Assembly: GCA_030605345.1 (NCBI GenBank)
Contig: JAUWIN010000017.1
Coordinates: 1-33,222 of the forward strand
Reading direction: 5' to 3'
DNA: 33,222 nt
DNA from: Candidatus Brocadiia bacterium
GTDB lineage: Bacteria; Planctomycetota; PUPC01
Position numbers and translations under genes: made by a program. The notes under the pieces were generated by a model, which was not told where the DNA came from, searched no databases, and saw nothing but the letters and a program-made list of their open reading frames with translations. The first letter of the stretch is position 1. The number at the start of each line of letters is the position of its first letter. Below are positions 7,204 through 14,391 of this stretch, in pieces.

Positions 7204-8429
7204 GCAAAGCCCCTGTGGTGATGATATCCAGTTACCCACCTCGTCTCTGCGGCGTCGGGACCTTTTGCGAGGAAGCACGCGAGTTCATCCAAAAACGCGA
7301 CCCCGACCGTGATGTGTTCGTCATCAGCCATACCGACGGCGCCGGAGAAGGCGTCTTCCCCCTCATCGCCATGAGCCGCCGGGACTGGTGGCGGCCGGTG
7401 GTGGAAAAGGTCCGCGAACTCCAACCCTACGCCGTCCACATCGAACACGAATACGGCCTGTACGAGTTCATCGACTCGCGCGGCCGCGGCGACGGCAACA
7501 TGGGATTCATCGAGATGCTCGACGCCCTCTCGGAATACCCCACCGTGGTCGAGCCACACACCATCCACGGCCGCCTGACGGAGTACGAGGCGGACTTCAT
7601 CTTCAAGATGTGCAAGCGCGCCGACGTCGTTCTGTTCAAGTGCCACTATCAGAAATGGCGGCTCGATTGGAACTTCCACCAGTTCGGCTGGGAGATGCCC
7701 GCCAACATAATGATTGTCCCCCACGGCTCCAGGCCGGACCGCCGCTACGGGCTTGACGAAGTGCCGAAACTCCGCGCTGAGCTGGGGCTGGACAAGCTCC
7801 CTTACCTCTCAAGCCACCTCGTCGGACTCATCGGATGGATCCAGGCAAACAAGCGGTGGGACATATTGACCTCGATGTGGGAGGACATCTCGGCGGAGAT
7901 TAAACAACGCACCGGCGAAGAATGGGACCTGCTCGCTGCAGGAGCAATGCGCGACCCCGCCCACCGCCAGGACTACGAAAAATACAAGAACGGGGTCGAA
8001 CTCCTCGAAAAAAAACACCTCGCACACTACTACGAGTTCGTCCCGCGCGGAGAACGTTACTACAAAACCATGGCCATCTGTGACTTCATCGTCCTGCCAA
8101 CTACCGACGAGACCCAATCGGGCACCCTGGCCAGGATCATGGCCCTGAACAAACCGTTCGTCGCCACCGCACCAATGGAAGGCCTCACCGCCCAGACCCT
8201 CGAAAGCGCCGGCGGGCTGCTGTTCACAAACAAGGAAATGCTCCGAAACGCCGTAATCCGCCTGGCCTGCGACGAAGACCTCCGACTCGAACTCGGCTGG
8301 CGCCTGAAGCAATACGTTGACAAGGTCGTCTCCTGGGAGGTCGTCACCGAGCAGTACTGCGAGGCCTACGAACTCGCCCGCGGAGCGAAGAAAACGCAGA
8401 AACCCGTCGAACTCCCCTCAGAGTTCTGA
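7200..8429 (+). CDS. GT4-like glycosyltransferase
   Basis: This is a 409-residue GT-B glycosyltransferase. Its N-terminus (SSYPPRLCGVGTFCEEA) shares the P-R-x-C-G-[IV]-x-T-F pattern with the preceding enzyme, so the two are paralogues at least in this domain. Other landmarks are VHIEHEYGLYEF, HTIHGRL, the C-terminal donor-domain start VGLIGWIQANKRW, and PTTDETQSGTLARIMALNKPFVA, which corresponds to the nucleotide-sugar binding region. The ATG overlaps the stop of the upstream gene (ATGA), so translation is coupled. It lacks the large C-terminal domain of its partner. The substrate cannot be read from sequence. Confidence 0.85.
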   Translation: MSKAPVVMISSYPPRLCGVGTFCEEAREFIQKRDPDRDVFVISHTDGAGEGVFPLIAMSRRDWWRPVVEKVRELQPYAVHIEHEYGLYEFIDSRGRGDGNMGFIEMLDALSEYPTVVEPHTIHGRLTEYEADFIFKMCKRADVVLFKCHYQKWRLDWNFHQFGWEMPANIMIVPHGSRPDRRYGLDEVPKLRAELGLDKLPYLSSHLVGLIGWIQANKRWDILTSMWEDISAEIKQRTGEEWDLLAAGAMRDPAHRQDYEKYKNGVELLEKKHLAHYYEFVPRGERYYKTMAICDFIVLPTTDETQSGTLARIMALNKPFVATAPMEGLTAQTLESAGGLLFTNKEMLRNAVIRLACDEDLRLELGWRLKQYVDKVVSWEVVTEQYCEAYELARGAKKTQKPVELPSEF

Positions 8430-8474
8430 AACCTGCCGGCCGTCCTCCCGTCCCGGTTGCATCCCAAACCGAGC

Positions 8475-9584
8475 TCAGGGGTCAAGTGTGCCTTCCTCCA
8501 GCCCGGTCGGCAATGCCGCCGGACGGTCGCAGGTGCTCTCAAGTTCCACGTGCGTGCCGCGGTCGGAAGCATCGTGGAACGCGTGCATAATGTCGAGGAC
8601 GTGATAGGCCAGCTCGCCGCTGGCGCGGTGCGGCCTGCCGGAGCGGAGTGCGTGCGCCATGTCGGCCACGCCGATGCTGCGGTTGTTCCCGGTGTGTCCG
8701 TGGCTGAGCGGCGGCTCGGTCCAGTCGGCATCTCCGGCCCGGCGATAGCGGACAGCCCCGCCGAACCCGTTGGGGTCGGGCACGCAAATAGTGCCCTCGG
8801 TGCCGTAGATTTCGATGACTGGCACGTTTGCGGCCCAGACGTCGAAACTGGTGATGATGGTGCCCACCGCACCGCCGGCGAAGTCCATCAGCCCCGCGAT
8901 GTGGGTCGGGACCTCGACGTCGATTACGTTCCCACTGAACGGCTCGCTGGTGATGGTGCGTTTGGGGAAGGAAATTTTCGTGCAGCCCGTGACACGCCTG
9001 ACCGGGCCCAGCAGCATCACCAGGTCGGTGAGATAATACGGCCCCATGTCGAACATCGGGCCGCCGCCGGGCTTGTAGTAAAATTCGGGGTTCTGGTGCC
9101 AGGTCTCGACGCCATGGCTCATCATGAACGCCATCGCTGCGACGGGTTTGCCGATGACGCCGTCGTCGATAAGTTTGCGACAGGTCTGATGGCCGCCGCC
9201 GAAGAACGTGTCGGGGGCGCCGCCCACCAGCACGCCCTTCGCCTTAGCCGCCGCCAGCACTTTCTTGGCATCCTCGCGAGTGACGGCGAGGGGTTTTTCG
9301 CTGTATGCGCATTTCCCCGCCTCTACAGTCGCCAAGGCGACTTCCGCGTGAGCCTTCGGGATGGTCAGGTTGACCACAATCTCGATTTCCGGGTCAGCCA
9401 GAAGTTCCTCGGTGGTGCACGCCTTCGGCACGCCGAACTCCTCCGCCTTCGCCCGCGCCCTGTCCATTTCCAGGTCCGCACAAGCCGTAATATCGAGGAT
9501 GCCGAACTTCTTGCTGGCGCTGAAATATGTGCTGCTGATTGCGCCGCAGCCCACAACTCCGACTTTTACCTTTTCTTCAGGCAC
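8475..9584 (-). CDS. Gfo/Idh/MocA family oxidoreductase
   Basis: This 369-residue NAD(P)-dependent sugar or cyclitol dehydrogenase-like protein has an N-terminal Rossmann fold with GVVGCGAIS (G9, G12, G14) and the family's EKP motif (E96-K97-P98) containing the conserved lysine. The C-terminal alpha/beta domain has [16 protein letters not shown] and EIYGTEGTI, both typical. The GTG start is preceded by GGAGGAG at ideal distance. It lies about 100 nt downstream of a ThuA-like gene on the same strand, a pairing common in carbohydrate catabolic clusters of Planctomycetes and relatives. It is convergent with the glycosyltransferase operon. Likely cytoplasmic; the substrate is unknown. Confidence 0.92.
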   Translation of the reverse strand: MPEEKVKVGVVGCGAISSTYFSASKKFGILDITACADLEMDRARAKAEEFGVPKACTTEELLADPEIEIVVNLTIPKAHAEVALATVEAGKCAYSEKPLAVTREDAKKVLAAAKAKGVLVGGAPDTFFGGGHQTCRKLIDDGVIGKPVAAMAFMMSHGVETWHQNPEFYYKPGGGPMFDMGPYYLTDLVMLLGPVRRVTGCTKISFPKRTITSEPFSGNVIDVEVPTHIAGLMDFAGGAVGTIITSFDVWAANVPVIEIYGTEGTICVPDPNGFGGAVRYRRAGDADWTEPPLSHGHTGNNRSIGVADMAHALRSGRPHRASGELAYHVLDIMHAFHDASDRGTHVELESTCDRPAALPTGLEEGTLDP

Positions 9585-9683
9585 GTTTCTCCTCCTGTGA
9601 ATAGAAATTAGACGGGGTATTTATTTGCGATCATGCGACGGCCTGTGGCGCAAGCCTCGTGTCTCACATTTACCCGCAGCCAT

Positions 9684-10331
9684 TCAGTCCCGGCTGGCCC
9701 ACACCATCCCGCGCTTCGTTATCTCCATCAGCTCCGGCACGCCGAACTCCTCCGCCGCGTGCCCCAGCGAGCTATAGAATACCCGGCCCTCGCCATACAT
9801 CCGCTTCCACACGACAGGCATCACGCAGCCCTCAATCCAGGGATACGGATCGGCCCCGACCGTGGTCGTGGCCAGGACCTCGTTGGACGGGTCAACGTGC
9901 ATGTAATACTGTTCCGAGTGCATTTTGAAATCCGAAATGCCGGCCACGATTGGGTCGTCCGGCTTGGTAATGTTCACCGTGTAGTCCACCATGCCGCCCG
10001 GATGAGCCACCCACTGGCCGCCGACCATGAACTGGTATTCGGTCTCCTGGCGGAACGAATCTGCCATGCCGCCGTGCCAGCCGGCGATTCCGACGCCGCT
10101 CTTCACCGCGCCCAGCAGCCCCTGGGACTGGTCGCCGGTTATCTCGCCCATCGTCCACAACGGCACGACCAGGCTCAGCGACCTCATCTTATCCTCGTCG
10201 AGGTAGGCGTCGAGCGTATCAGAGATTTCGACCTCGAACCCCGCGGCTTCCAGTTGTGGCGCCACCACGTCGACGCACTGCTTCGGCTCGTGGCCTTCCC
10301 ATCCGCCCCAGACAAACAACGCAGATTTCAT
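9684..10331 (-). CDS. ThuA-like domain protein
   Basis: This 215-residue protein of the ThuA/trehalose-utilisation family has a class I glutamine-amidotransferase-like fold. Landmarks are [11 protein letters not shown] at the N-terminus, [15 protein letters not shown] in the middle, AHPGGMVDY, and the late [14 protein letters not shown] that marks this family. The ATG at 10331 was chosen because GGAGAAAAGG lies just upstream; the longer frame from 10370 would translate the SD itself. It is probably co-transcribed with the Gfo/Idh gene that follows it. ThuA of rhizobia is linked to disaccharide oxidation (3-keto sugars), so a joint role in sugar redox metabolism is plausible but inferred. Confidence 0.88.
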   Translation of the reverse strand: MKSALFVWGGWEGHEPKQCVDVVAPQLEAAGFEVEISDTLDAYLDEDKMRSLSLVVPLWTMGEITGDQSQGLLGAVKSGVGIAGWHGGMADSFRQETEYQFMVGGQWVAHPGGMVDYTVNITKPDDPIVAGISDFKMHSEQYYMHVDPSNEVLATTTVGADPYPWIEGCVMPVVWKRMYGEGRVFYSSLGHAAEEFGVPELMEITKRGMVWASRD

Positions 10332-10378
10332 ATCCTTTTCTCCTTTTCCCGGCTCCCTCCTGGCTTCCAAACCACGGC

Positions 10379-10407
10379 ACGTTACTCAACCCTTCTCAGT
10401 TTGTCAA
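10379..10407 (-). promoter_or_regulatory. Possible promoter of the ThuA operon (minus strand)
   Basis: On the minus strand a perfect -35 TTGACA (10402-10407) is followed after 17 bp by TAACGT (10379-10384), a poor -10. The position, about 50 bp before the ATG, is right. Confidence 0.45.
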
Positions 10408-10496
10408 GTCGCGCGGACGCGGTACGTAAAGAGGTGTTCATGCCCGCTTTTCACAGGACATCGCGGATATGTGTGTAAGTGAGGAACTTATCTCAT

Positions 10497-10531
10497 GGAA
10501 TCTCGCTGCCGGACCTCGGTGCCCGGCACCG
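10497..10531. repeat. REP-like palindromic element, left copy
   Basis: GGAATCTCG (10497-10505) is followed after 9 nt by CTCGGTGCCCGGCACCG (10515-10531), whose core CGGTGCC-C-GGCACCG is a perfect 7-bp palindrome. A matching unit lies on the far side of the TcmP pair at 12398-12429, in the same orientation. Confidence 0.65.
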
Positions 10532-10583
10532 GAAACTTCGAGCTTGAACGGGAGGATGCTCTGACCTATCATCATCTTGACGT

Positions 10584-10642
10584 CGTTGGTGATGTTGAGA
10601 AAAATTTTTCATTTCCCATATTACCCGGCCACATCACCAACG
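10584..10642. repeat. Perfect 12-bp inverted repeat with nested palindrome
   Basis: CGTTGGTGATGT (10584-10595) and ACATCACCAACG (10631-10642) are exact reverse complements, 35 bp apart. The spacer contains the 12-bp palindrome GAAAAATTTTTC (10599-10610). ATTTTTT follows the right arm after a few bases, so as RNA it could act as a terminator shielding the cassette. As DNA it could be an operator or recombination site. Confidence 0.7.
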
Positions 10643-10698
10643 CGGCGATTTTTTACACGCCACAAAACCATAATAAACATATTGCGGCCCGTTGGGGC

Positions 10699-10726
10699 TT
10701 GACGCAGCGCGCCACAATCATACCAT
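10699..10726 (+). promoter_or_regulatory. Promoter of the TcmP/three-Cys pair
   Basis: TTGACG (10699-10704) and TACCAT (10721-10726) are 16 bp apart. Transcription would begin only about 10 nt before the GTG at 10743, with the SD GGGAGG (10732-10737) in between. Confidence 0.55.
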
Positions 10727-10742
10727 AGAGTGGGAGGTAAGC

Positions 10743-11579
10743 GTGGGACGGGTCAAACTCGACGAAGTGGGTCGTTGGACGGAGATCAAGCTCCAGATCT
10801 TACGGGAGTATTCGAAGGCTTATTCCAAGATTCTCAGCAAGCAGCGAAGCATCCAGCACTACGCCTACATCGACGGTTTCGCTGGCGCGGGGAGCCATAT
10901 TTCTAAAGCAAGCGGGCAAGAGATCGACGGGAGCCCCGCTATCGCGCTTCGGCACCAGTACACGCACTACCATTTCATAGACGTTGATGGGCAGCGCGCG
11001 AATCGTCTGCGACAACTCGCAAGCGGTCGTTCCGATGTGACGGTGTACGAAGGCGACTGCAATAAGGTTCTTCTTAATCAGGTGCTTCCTGAGTGCCGCT
11101 ACGAAGATTACAGGCGAGCTTTGTGCCTGCTTGATCCATACGGTCTTAGCCCGAAATGGGAAGTGGTTGAGAGGATCGGGAAGATGAGGAGCGTCGAGAT
11201 ATTCCTCAATTTCATGATCATGGACGCGAATATGAACGTGTTGTGGACCGACCCCAGTCGCGTTGCCGACAGCCAGCGGGCCCGCATGAACGCATTTTGG
11301 GGCGACGAGACGTGGAAGGATGCAGCATATAGCACTCGCTTAGGCCTGTTTGGCGATATGCAGGAGAAGAGGACAAACGATGCGGTCGTTGCCGCCTATC
11401 GTCAGCGTCTCAGGGAGGTGGCGGGTTTCGAGTATGTCCCGGAGCCACTGCCGATGAAGAACCGGAGAGGAGCAGTCGTGTACTATCTGTTCTTCGCATC
11501 TCACAACGCGACTGGCGACAAGATCGCCCGAAAGGTGTTCAATAATTATAGGAACCGAGTACCAGGCAATGGGAACTAA
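10743..11579 (+). CDS. tcmP: TcmP-like three-Cys-motif partner protein
   Basis: This 278-residue protein resembles TcmP, defined by pairing with a three-Cys-motif protein, as it does here. The sequence has Rossmann methyltransferase-like landmarks: HYAYIDGFAGAGSH (like motif I, near residue 40), HFIDVDGQRANRLRQ (like the acidic end of beta-2), and CLLDPYGLSPKW (in the place of a DPPY-type motif IV). A nucleic-acid methyltransferase-like role is therefore possible but unproven. The GTG start was chosen because GGGAGG precedes it. The 3' end overlaps the next gene by 11 nt, indicating translational coupling. The gene is less GC-rich than its neighbours (about 52% in a sampled 60 nt, against 68% in the HPS-RraA gene) and lies between REP-like repeats, suggesting horizontal transfer. 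Confidence 0.8.
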   Translation: MGRVKLDEVGRWTEIKLQILREYSKAYSKILSKQRSIQHYAYIDGFAGAGSHISKASGQEIDGSPAIALRHQYTHYHFIDVDGQRANRLRQLASGRSDVTVYEGDCNKVLLNQVLPECRYEDYRRALCLLDPYGLSPKWEVVERIGKMRSVEIFLNFMIMDANMNVLWTDPSRVADSQRARMNAFWGDETWKDAAYSTRLGLFGDMQEKRTNDAVVAAYRQRLREVAGFEYVPEPLPMKNRRGAVVYYLFFASHNATGDKIARKVFNNYRNRVPGNGN

Positions 11580-12288
11580 ATCAAGAATCGAGTGGACAGA
11601 GTCCACTTGGAATCCGGTAACGGGATGCACCAAGATTAGCCCCGGCTGCAAGCACTGCTATGCAGAACGCATGGCGAAGAGGCTTCACGCCATGGGGCAA
11701 CCAAATTACGCGAATGGGTTTTCACTCACCGTGCATCCTCACGTACTGGAAGCCCCGCTGTCGTGGAAGACTCCACAGGTCATCTTCGTGAATTCGATGA
11801 GCGACCTTTTCCACAACCACGTGCCCCTGGGATTCATCCGCCAGGTGTTTGACGTCATGAATCGAGCCCACTGGCATCAGTTCCAGATACTGACCAAGCG
11901 ATCAGGACGGCTGCTTCAGCTGAGCTCCTGCGTGTCATGGGCCGATAACATCTGGATGGGGGTGTCCGTCGAGACGCACCGATACAAACACCGTATTGAC
12001 CACCTGCGGCAGACCAGCGCGGCTGTTAGATTTATCTCGCTGGAACCGTTGCTCGGCGCGTTGCCTGGTCTTGATCTGTCAGGCATAGATTGGGTCATCG
12101 TTGGCGGCGAGTCGGGACCATGCGCTCGCCCAATGAAAGAGGAGTGGGTTCTCGATATCCGGGACCAGTGCGCCGATCAGGGTATGCCATTCTTCTTCAA
12201 GCAATGGGGTGGCACAAACAAGAAGAAGGCTGGTAGACTTCTCGAGGGGCGAACGTGGGACGAGATGCCAGCCGGAGCCGTTGCCTAG
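11569..12288 (+). CDS. Three-Cys-motif protein, Gp37/Gp68 (DUF5131) family
   Basis: This 239-residue protein has the near-N-terminal motif C-x6-C-x2-C (C20, C27, C30) in the context [20 protein letters not shown], the hallmark of the phage Gp37/Gp68 family. The three cysteines probably bind an iron-sulfur cluster as in radical SAM enzymes, and segments such as FVNSMSDLFH, ILTKRSGRL, WMGVSVE and FISLEPLLG fit a TIM-barrel. The C-terminal part has WVIVGGESGPCARPM and FFFKQWGG, also typical. Its start lies inside the end of the TcmP gene, so the two are produced together. The biochemical role is not established. Context in phages and mobile islands suggests nucleic-acid modification or defence, which is inference. 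Confidence 0.9.
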   Translation: MGTKSRIEWTESTWNPVTGCTKISPGCKHCYAERMAKRLHAMGQPNYANGFSLTVHPHVLEAPLSWKTPQVIFVNSMSDLFHNHVPLGFIRQVFDVMNRAHWHQFQILTKRSGRLLQLSSCVSWADNIWMGVSVETHRYKHRIDHLRQTSAAVRFISLEPLLGALPGLDLSGIDWVIVGGESGPCARPMKEEWVLDIRDQCADQGMPFFFKQWGGTNKKKAGRLLEGRTWDEMPAGAVA

Positions 12289-12397
12289 GGTCCGTGGCGG
12301 CAGACTGGTGTTGCTAGGCAGCGTGGCTCCTGTCTTCGGTGCTCATCGCCAGCGCCGTGTACGAGGCAATTGTTTCCCAACTAAGACTTACTTGTGC

Positions 12398-12429
12398 GGA
12401 ATCTCGGAATCTCGGTGCCTGGCACCGAG
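12398..12429. repeat. REP-like palindromic element, right copy
   Basis: GGAATCTCG occurs twice in overlap (12398-12406 and 12406-12414) and leads into CTCGGTGCC-T-GGCACCGAG (12411-12429), a perfect palindrome with 9-bp arms. Its first 17 bases differ from the left copy at one position, the central base. Confidence 0.7.
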
Positions 12430-12477
12430 CGGGGGTATAAGCGATGGAGCGATAGTGAGTTGCGGCGTCGCGATTAC

Positions 12478-12521
12478 TTTCGGACAGTAATTCCACGCTC
12501 TTTCGGACAGTAATTGCACGC
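12478..12521. repeat. Tandem 21-bp repeat, possible IS end remnant
   Basis: TTTCGGACAGTAATTCCACGC (12478-12498, shown here in prose as TTTCGGACAG then TAATTCCACGC) recurs at 12501-12521 with one change (C to G) and a 2-nt spacer. Multiple short terminal repeats of this kind occur at the ends of IS21-type elements, but no transposase is present here, so the origin is inferred. Confidence 0.55.
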
Positions 12522-12557
12522 CGCACGGGCGGCATTACGTGGGGAGATGAGTTGCCT

Positions 12558-13856
12558 TCATTTATCCCCAACCTTCTCCCATCGGAGGAGATTGGCGACC
12601 TGGGCGAGTGTGGATTTGCCGTCGGTTATCTCGGAGCGGATGCGGTTTTCCTTCTCCAGACAGTCCTGCCCGCGGTTCGCAATCTCGGCGGCGCGCTCCT
12701 TGGGGACGACCAGCACGCCGTCGTCGTCGCCCACCACCCAGTCGCCGGGGCAAACGCGGACGCCGGAGATGAGCACCGGCACGCCGATCTCGCCCATGCC
12801 CTTCGGCTCGCCTGCGTTGGGGCAGATGTGTTTTGCGAAGACGGGGAACCCCAGTTCGCGGATGTCGGCTGTGTCGCGGACGGCACCGTCGATGACCACG
12901 CCCGCGAGGCCCTGCTGGATGGAGCTGTGCGATGCCAGTTCGCCCCACACGGCTGGGGGCACGCCGCCTGCGGCGATGACGATGACCGAACCGGTTTCCG
13001 CCACGGCGATGGCCTCAACCGGCTTGGCCCAGTCGCCCGGATAGGTCCGGACGGTGACGGCGCGGCCGCCCATCTTGACGCCGGGGGTGACCGCCCGGAT
13101 GCCCGCCAGGCCCGGCGCACGGTGGTTTCCGTCGGAGATGTTGGCGGTGGAAGCACGCAGGAAGACCTGCTTGATTTCGGGGCCGGTCGCCCGCTTGTAT
13201 AGGTCGGTCTTTATCGAGACGCCCTCGTCCACCGCCCTGCGCAGTTCGGCGGCGGCTTGGCGGGCGTCGCGGGCCTTGGTGAGTGCGCCGCCGACGATGA
13301 TGATGCTGGCGCCTGCGGCGACCGCCTCGGCGGCTGTCTCGGAGTTAATGCCGCCGGCGACGGAGATTGGAACGTCGGTCGCGGCGGCCACCGCCGCCCC
13401 CCGGTCGAACGAAATCTCGCCCGCCATCTGTTCGTCGATGGCCGTGTGCACGCAGACCTGGTCGATGCCCCACTCGGCCAACTGCCTCGCACGGGCGGCG
13501 AGGTCGCCCACGCCCATGAGGTCGGCGGCCACCTCGATGCCGTAGTGCTTGCCGGCGCGGACGGCGTCACGGATGGTTTCGTCCGGCGCGACGCCCATGA
13601 CGACGGCGATGTTGGCGCCGGACTTCGCCGCCATCTCCATCTCGGCACGGCCCGCGTCCATCGTCTTTGTGTCGCAGACAATCTTCCGGTCGGGAAACTC
13701 CTTCCGCAGTTGCCGGACTGCCTCCATCCCCTCGCTTTTGAGGAGCGGTGTGCCCACTTCGAGCCAGTCGGCCCCGCCCTCGGCGGCCTCACGGGCCAGT
13801 TTCAGCGCCCGGGGCAATTCATCAAAGTCCAGCGCTACCTGAATAATCGGTTTCAT
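12558..13856 (-). CDS. Bifunctional 3-hexulose-6-phosphate synthase/RraA-like fusion
   Basis: This is a 432-residue two-domain enzyme. Residues 1 to about 215 match 3-hexulose-6-phosphate synthase of the OMP decarboxylase superfamily: QVALDFDELPRAL (D10), LEVGTPLLKSEG (E33), the DxKxxD motif (D62, K64, D67), VHTAID, VAGGIN and IIVGGALT. That enzyme joins formaldehyde and ribulose 5-phosphate, or runs in reverse to make ribulose 5-phosphate. Residues from about 240 to 425 are RraA-like (GGRAVTVRTYPGDW, GVVIDGAVRDTADI, GDWVVGDDDGVLVVP), a fold shared by the RNase E regulator RraA and metal-dependent aldolases with an R-D motif. Such fusions are known, mainly in archaea. No 6-phospho-3-hexuloisomerase partner is seen. 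It lies 18 nt downstream of queD on the same strand, probably in one operon. Confidence 0.9.
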   Translation of the reverse strand: MKPIIQVALDFDELPRALKLAREAAEGGADWLEVGTPLLKSEGMEAVRQLRKEFPDRKIVCDTKTMDAGRAEMEMAAKSGANIAVVMGVAPDETIRDAVRAGKHYGIEVAADLMGVGDLAARARQLAEWGIDQVCVHTAIDEQMAGEISFDRGAAVAAATDVPISVAGGINSETAAEAVAAGASIIIVGGALTKARDARQAAAELRRAVDEGVSIKTDLYKRATGPEIKQVFLRASTANISDGNHRAPGLAGIRAVTPGVKMGGRAVTVRTYPGDWAKPVEAIAVAETGSVIVIAAGGVPPAVWGELASHSSIQQGLAGVVIDGAVRDTADIRELGFPVFAKHICPNAGEPKGMGEIGVPVLISGVRVCPGDWVVGDDDGVLVVPKERAAEIANRGQDCLEKENRIRSEITDGKSTLAQVANLLRWEKVGDK

Positions 13857-13874
13857 GTATTCTCACCAGTGAAC

Positions 13875-14240
13875 TCACGGCACATATGTTGCGCCGCAGC
13901 GGTCAGATTCCCACGAAGTCACGCTCTTGACCCCGACGCCCTCGGGCAGCCGCCCGTCAAGTTCCTCGGCGACAGCCTTTGCGATGTTCTCCGTGGTCGG
14001 GGTCACCTCGCTGAACCGATCGAGTTCGTTCAGGAACTTGTGGTCGAACTCGTCCAGCATCTCTCCCAGTGCGGCCTTGGCCTGGTTGAAGTCCATTACC
14101 ATTCCGAGGTTATTGAGGCGCTCGGACTGTAGCACGACCTCGACCTTCCAGTTATGGCCGTGGAGATTTTCGCAGGCGCCTTCATATTCGCGCAGCCGGT
14201 GTGCGGCGGCAAAACCAGTCGTAACGGTCAACTCAAACAT
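13875..14240 (-). CDS. queD: 6-carboxytetrahydropterin synthase (QueD/PTPS family)
   Basis: This 121-residue enzyme converts dihydroneopterin triphosphate to 6-carboxy-5,6,7,8-tetrahydropterin, the second step toward queuosine and other deazapurines. The zinc-binding histidines are H14 (FAAAHRL) and H27 and H29 (CENLHGHNW). The catalytic cysteine is probably C23, and D66-H67 (EFDHKFLN) fit the catalytic pair. PTTENIA and SWESDRC match the later conserved parts. The length is normal for the family. It has a near-consensus promoter and is followed 18 nt later by the HPS-RraA fusion. No other queuosine genes are in the window; a 6-pyruvoyl-tetrahydropterin synthase activity is the alternative. 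Confidence 0.93.
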   Translation of the reverse strand: MFELTVTTGFAAAHRLREYEGACENLHGHNWKVEVVLQSERLNNLGMVMDFNQAKAALGEMLDEFDHKFLNELDRFSEVTPTTENIAKAVAEELDGRLPEGVGVKSVTSWESDRCGATYVP

Positions 14241-14266
14241 TATCCCACCCGTCCTGATACATCGGG

Positions 14267-14295
14267 ATTATATGAGACCCGAATCACGGGGTCAA
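14267..14295 (-). promoter_or_regulatory. Promoter of the queD operon (minus strand)
   Basis: On the minus strand TTGACC (14290-14295) and a perfect TATAAT (14267-14272) are 17 bp apart, about 27 bp before the queD ATG. Confidence 0.85.
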
Positions 14296-14310
14296 ATCTC
14301 TTATTTTGTA

Positions 14311-14339
14311 GTGGCAGTGCGCCTCAAAAGTGGTATCAT
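14311..14339 (+). promoter_or_regulatory. Probable promoter of the aspartate-rich secreted protein
   Basis: GTGGCA (14311-14316) and TATCAT (14334-14339) are 17 bp apart, with four and five matches to consensus. It is divergent from, and only 15 bp away from, the queD promoter. Confidence 0.5.
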
Positions 14340-14391
14340 AGGTTGAGACATATAATGTCCGAATTTGTGGGCGGGTTCAGGAGGGCATACG

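Larger units (their letters stand above)
10332..10742. other. Intergenic region of 411 bp upstream of the TcmP pair
   Basis: No convincing gene is present; a 77-codon frame here matches nothing recognisable. The region holds the ThuA promoter, a REP-like palindrome (10497-10531), a 12-bp inverted repeat with a nested A/T palindrome (10584-10642), and the tcmP promoter. Base composition shifts to lower GC at about 10560, suggesting the left boundary of an acquired segment. Confidence 0.6.

Noticed and set aside
10495-10728. 77-codon frame upstream of tcmP
   Set aside because: It runs through the REP-like unit, the inverted repeat and the tcmP promoter, has no SD and resembles no family.
12209-12490. 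93-codon frame overlapping the end of the three-Cys gene
   Set aside because: It is out of frame with a well supported gene and passes through the REP-like repeat.
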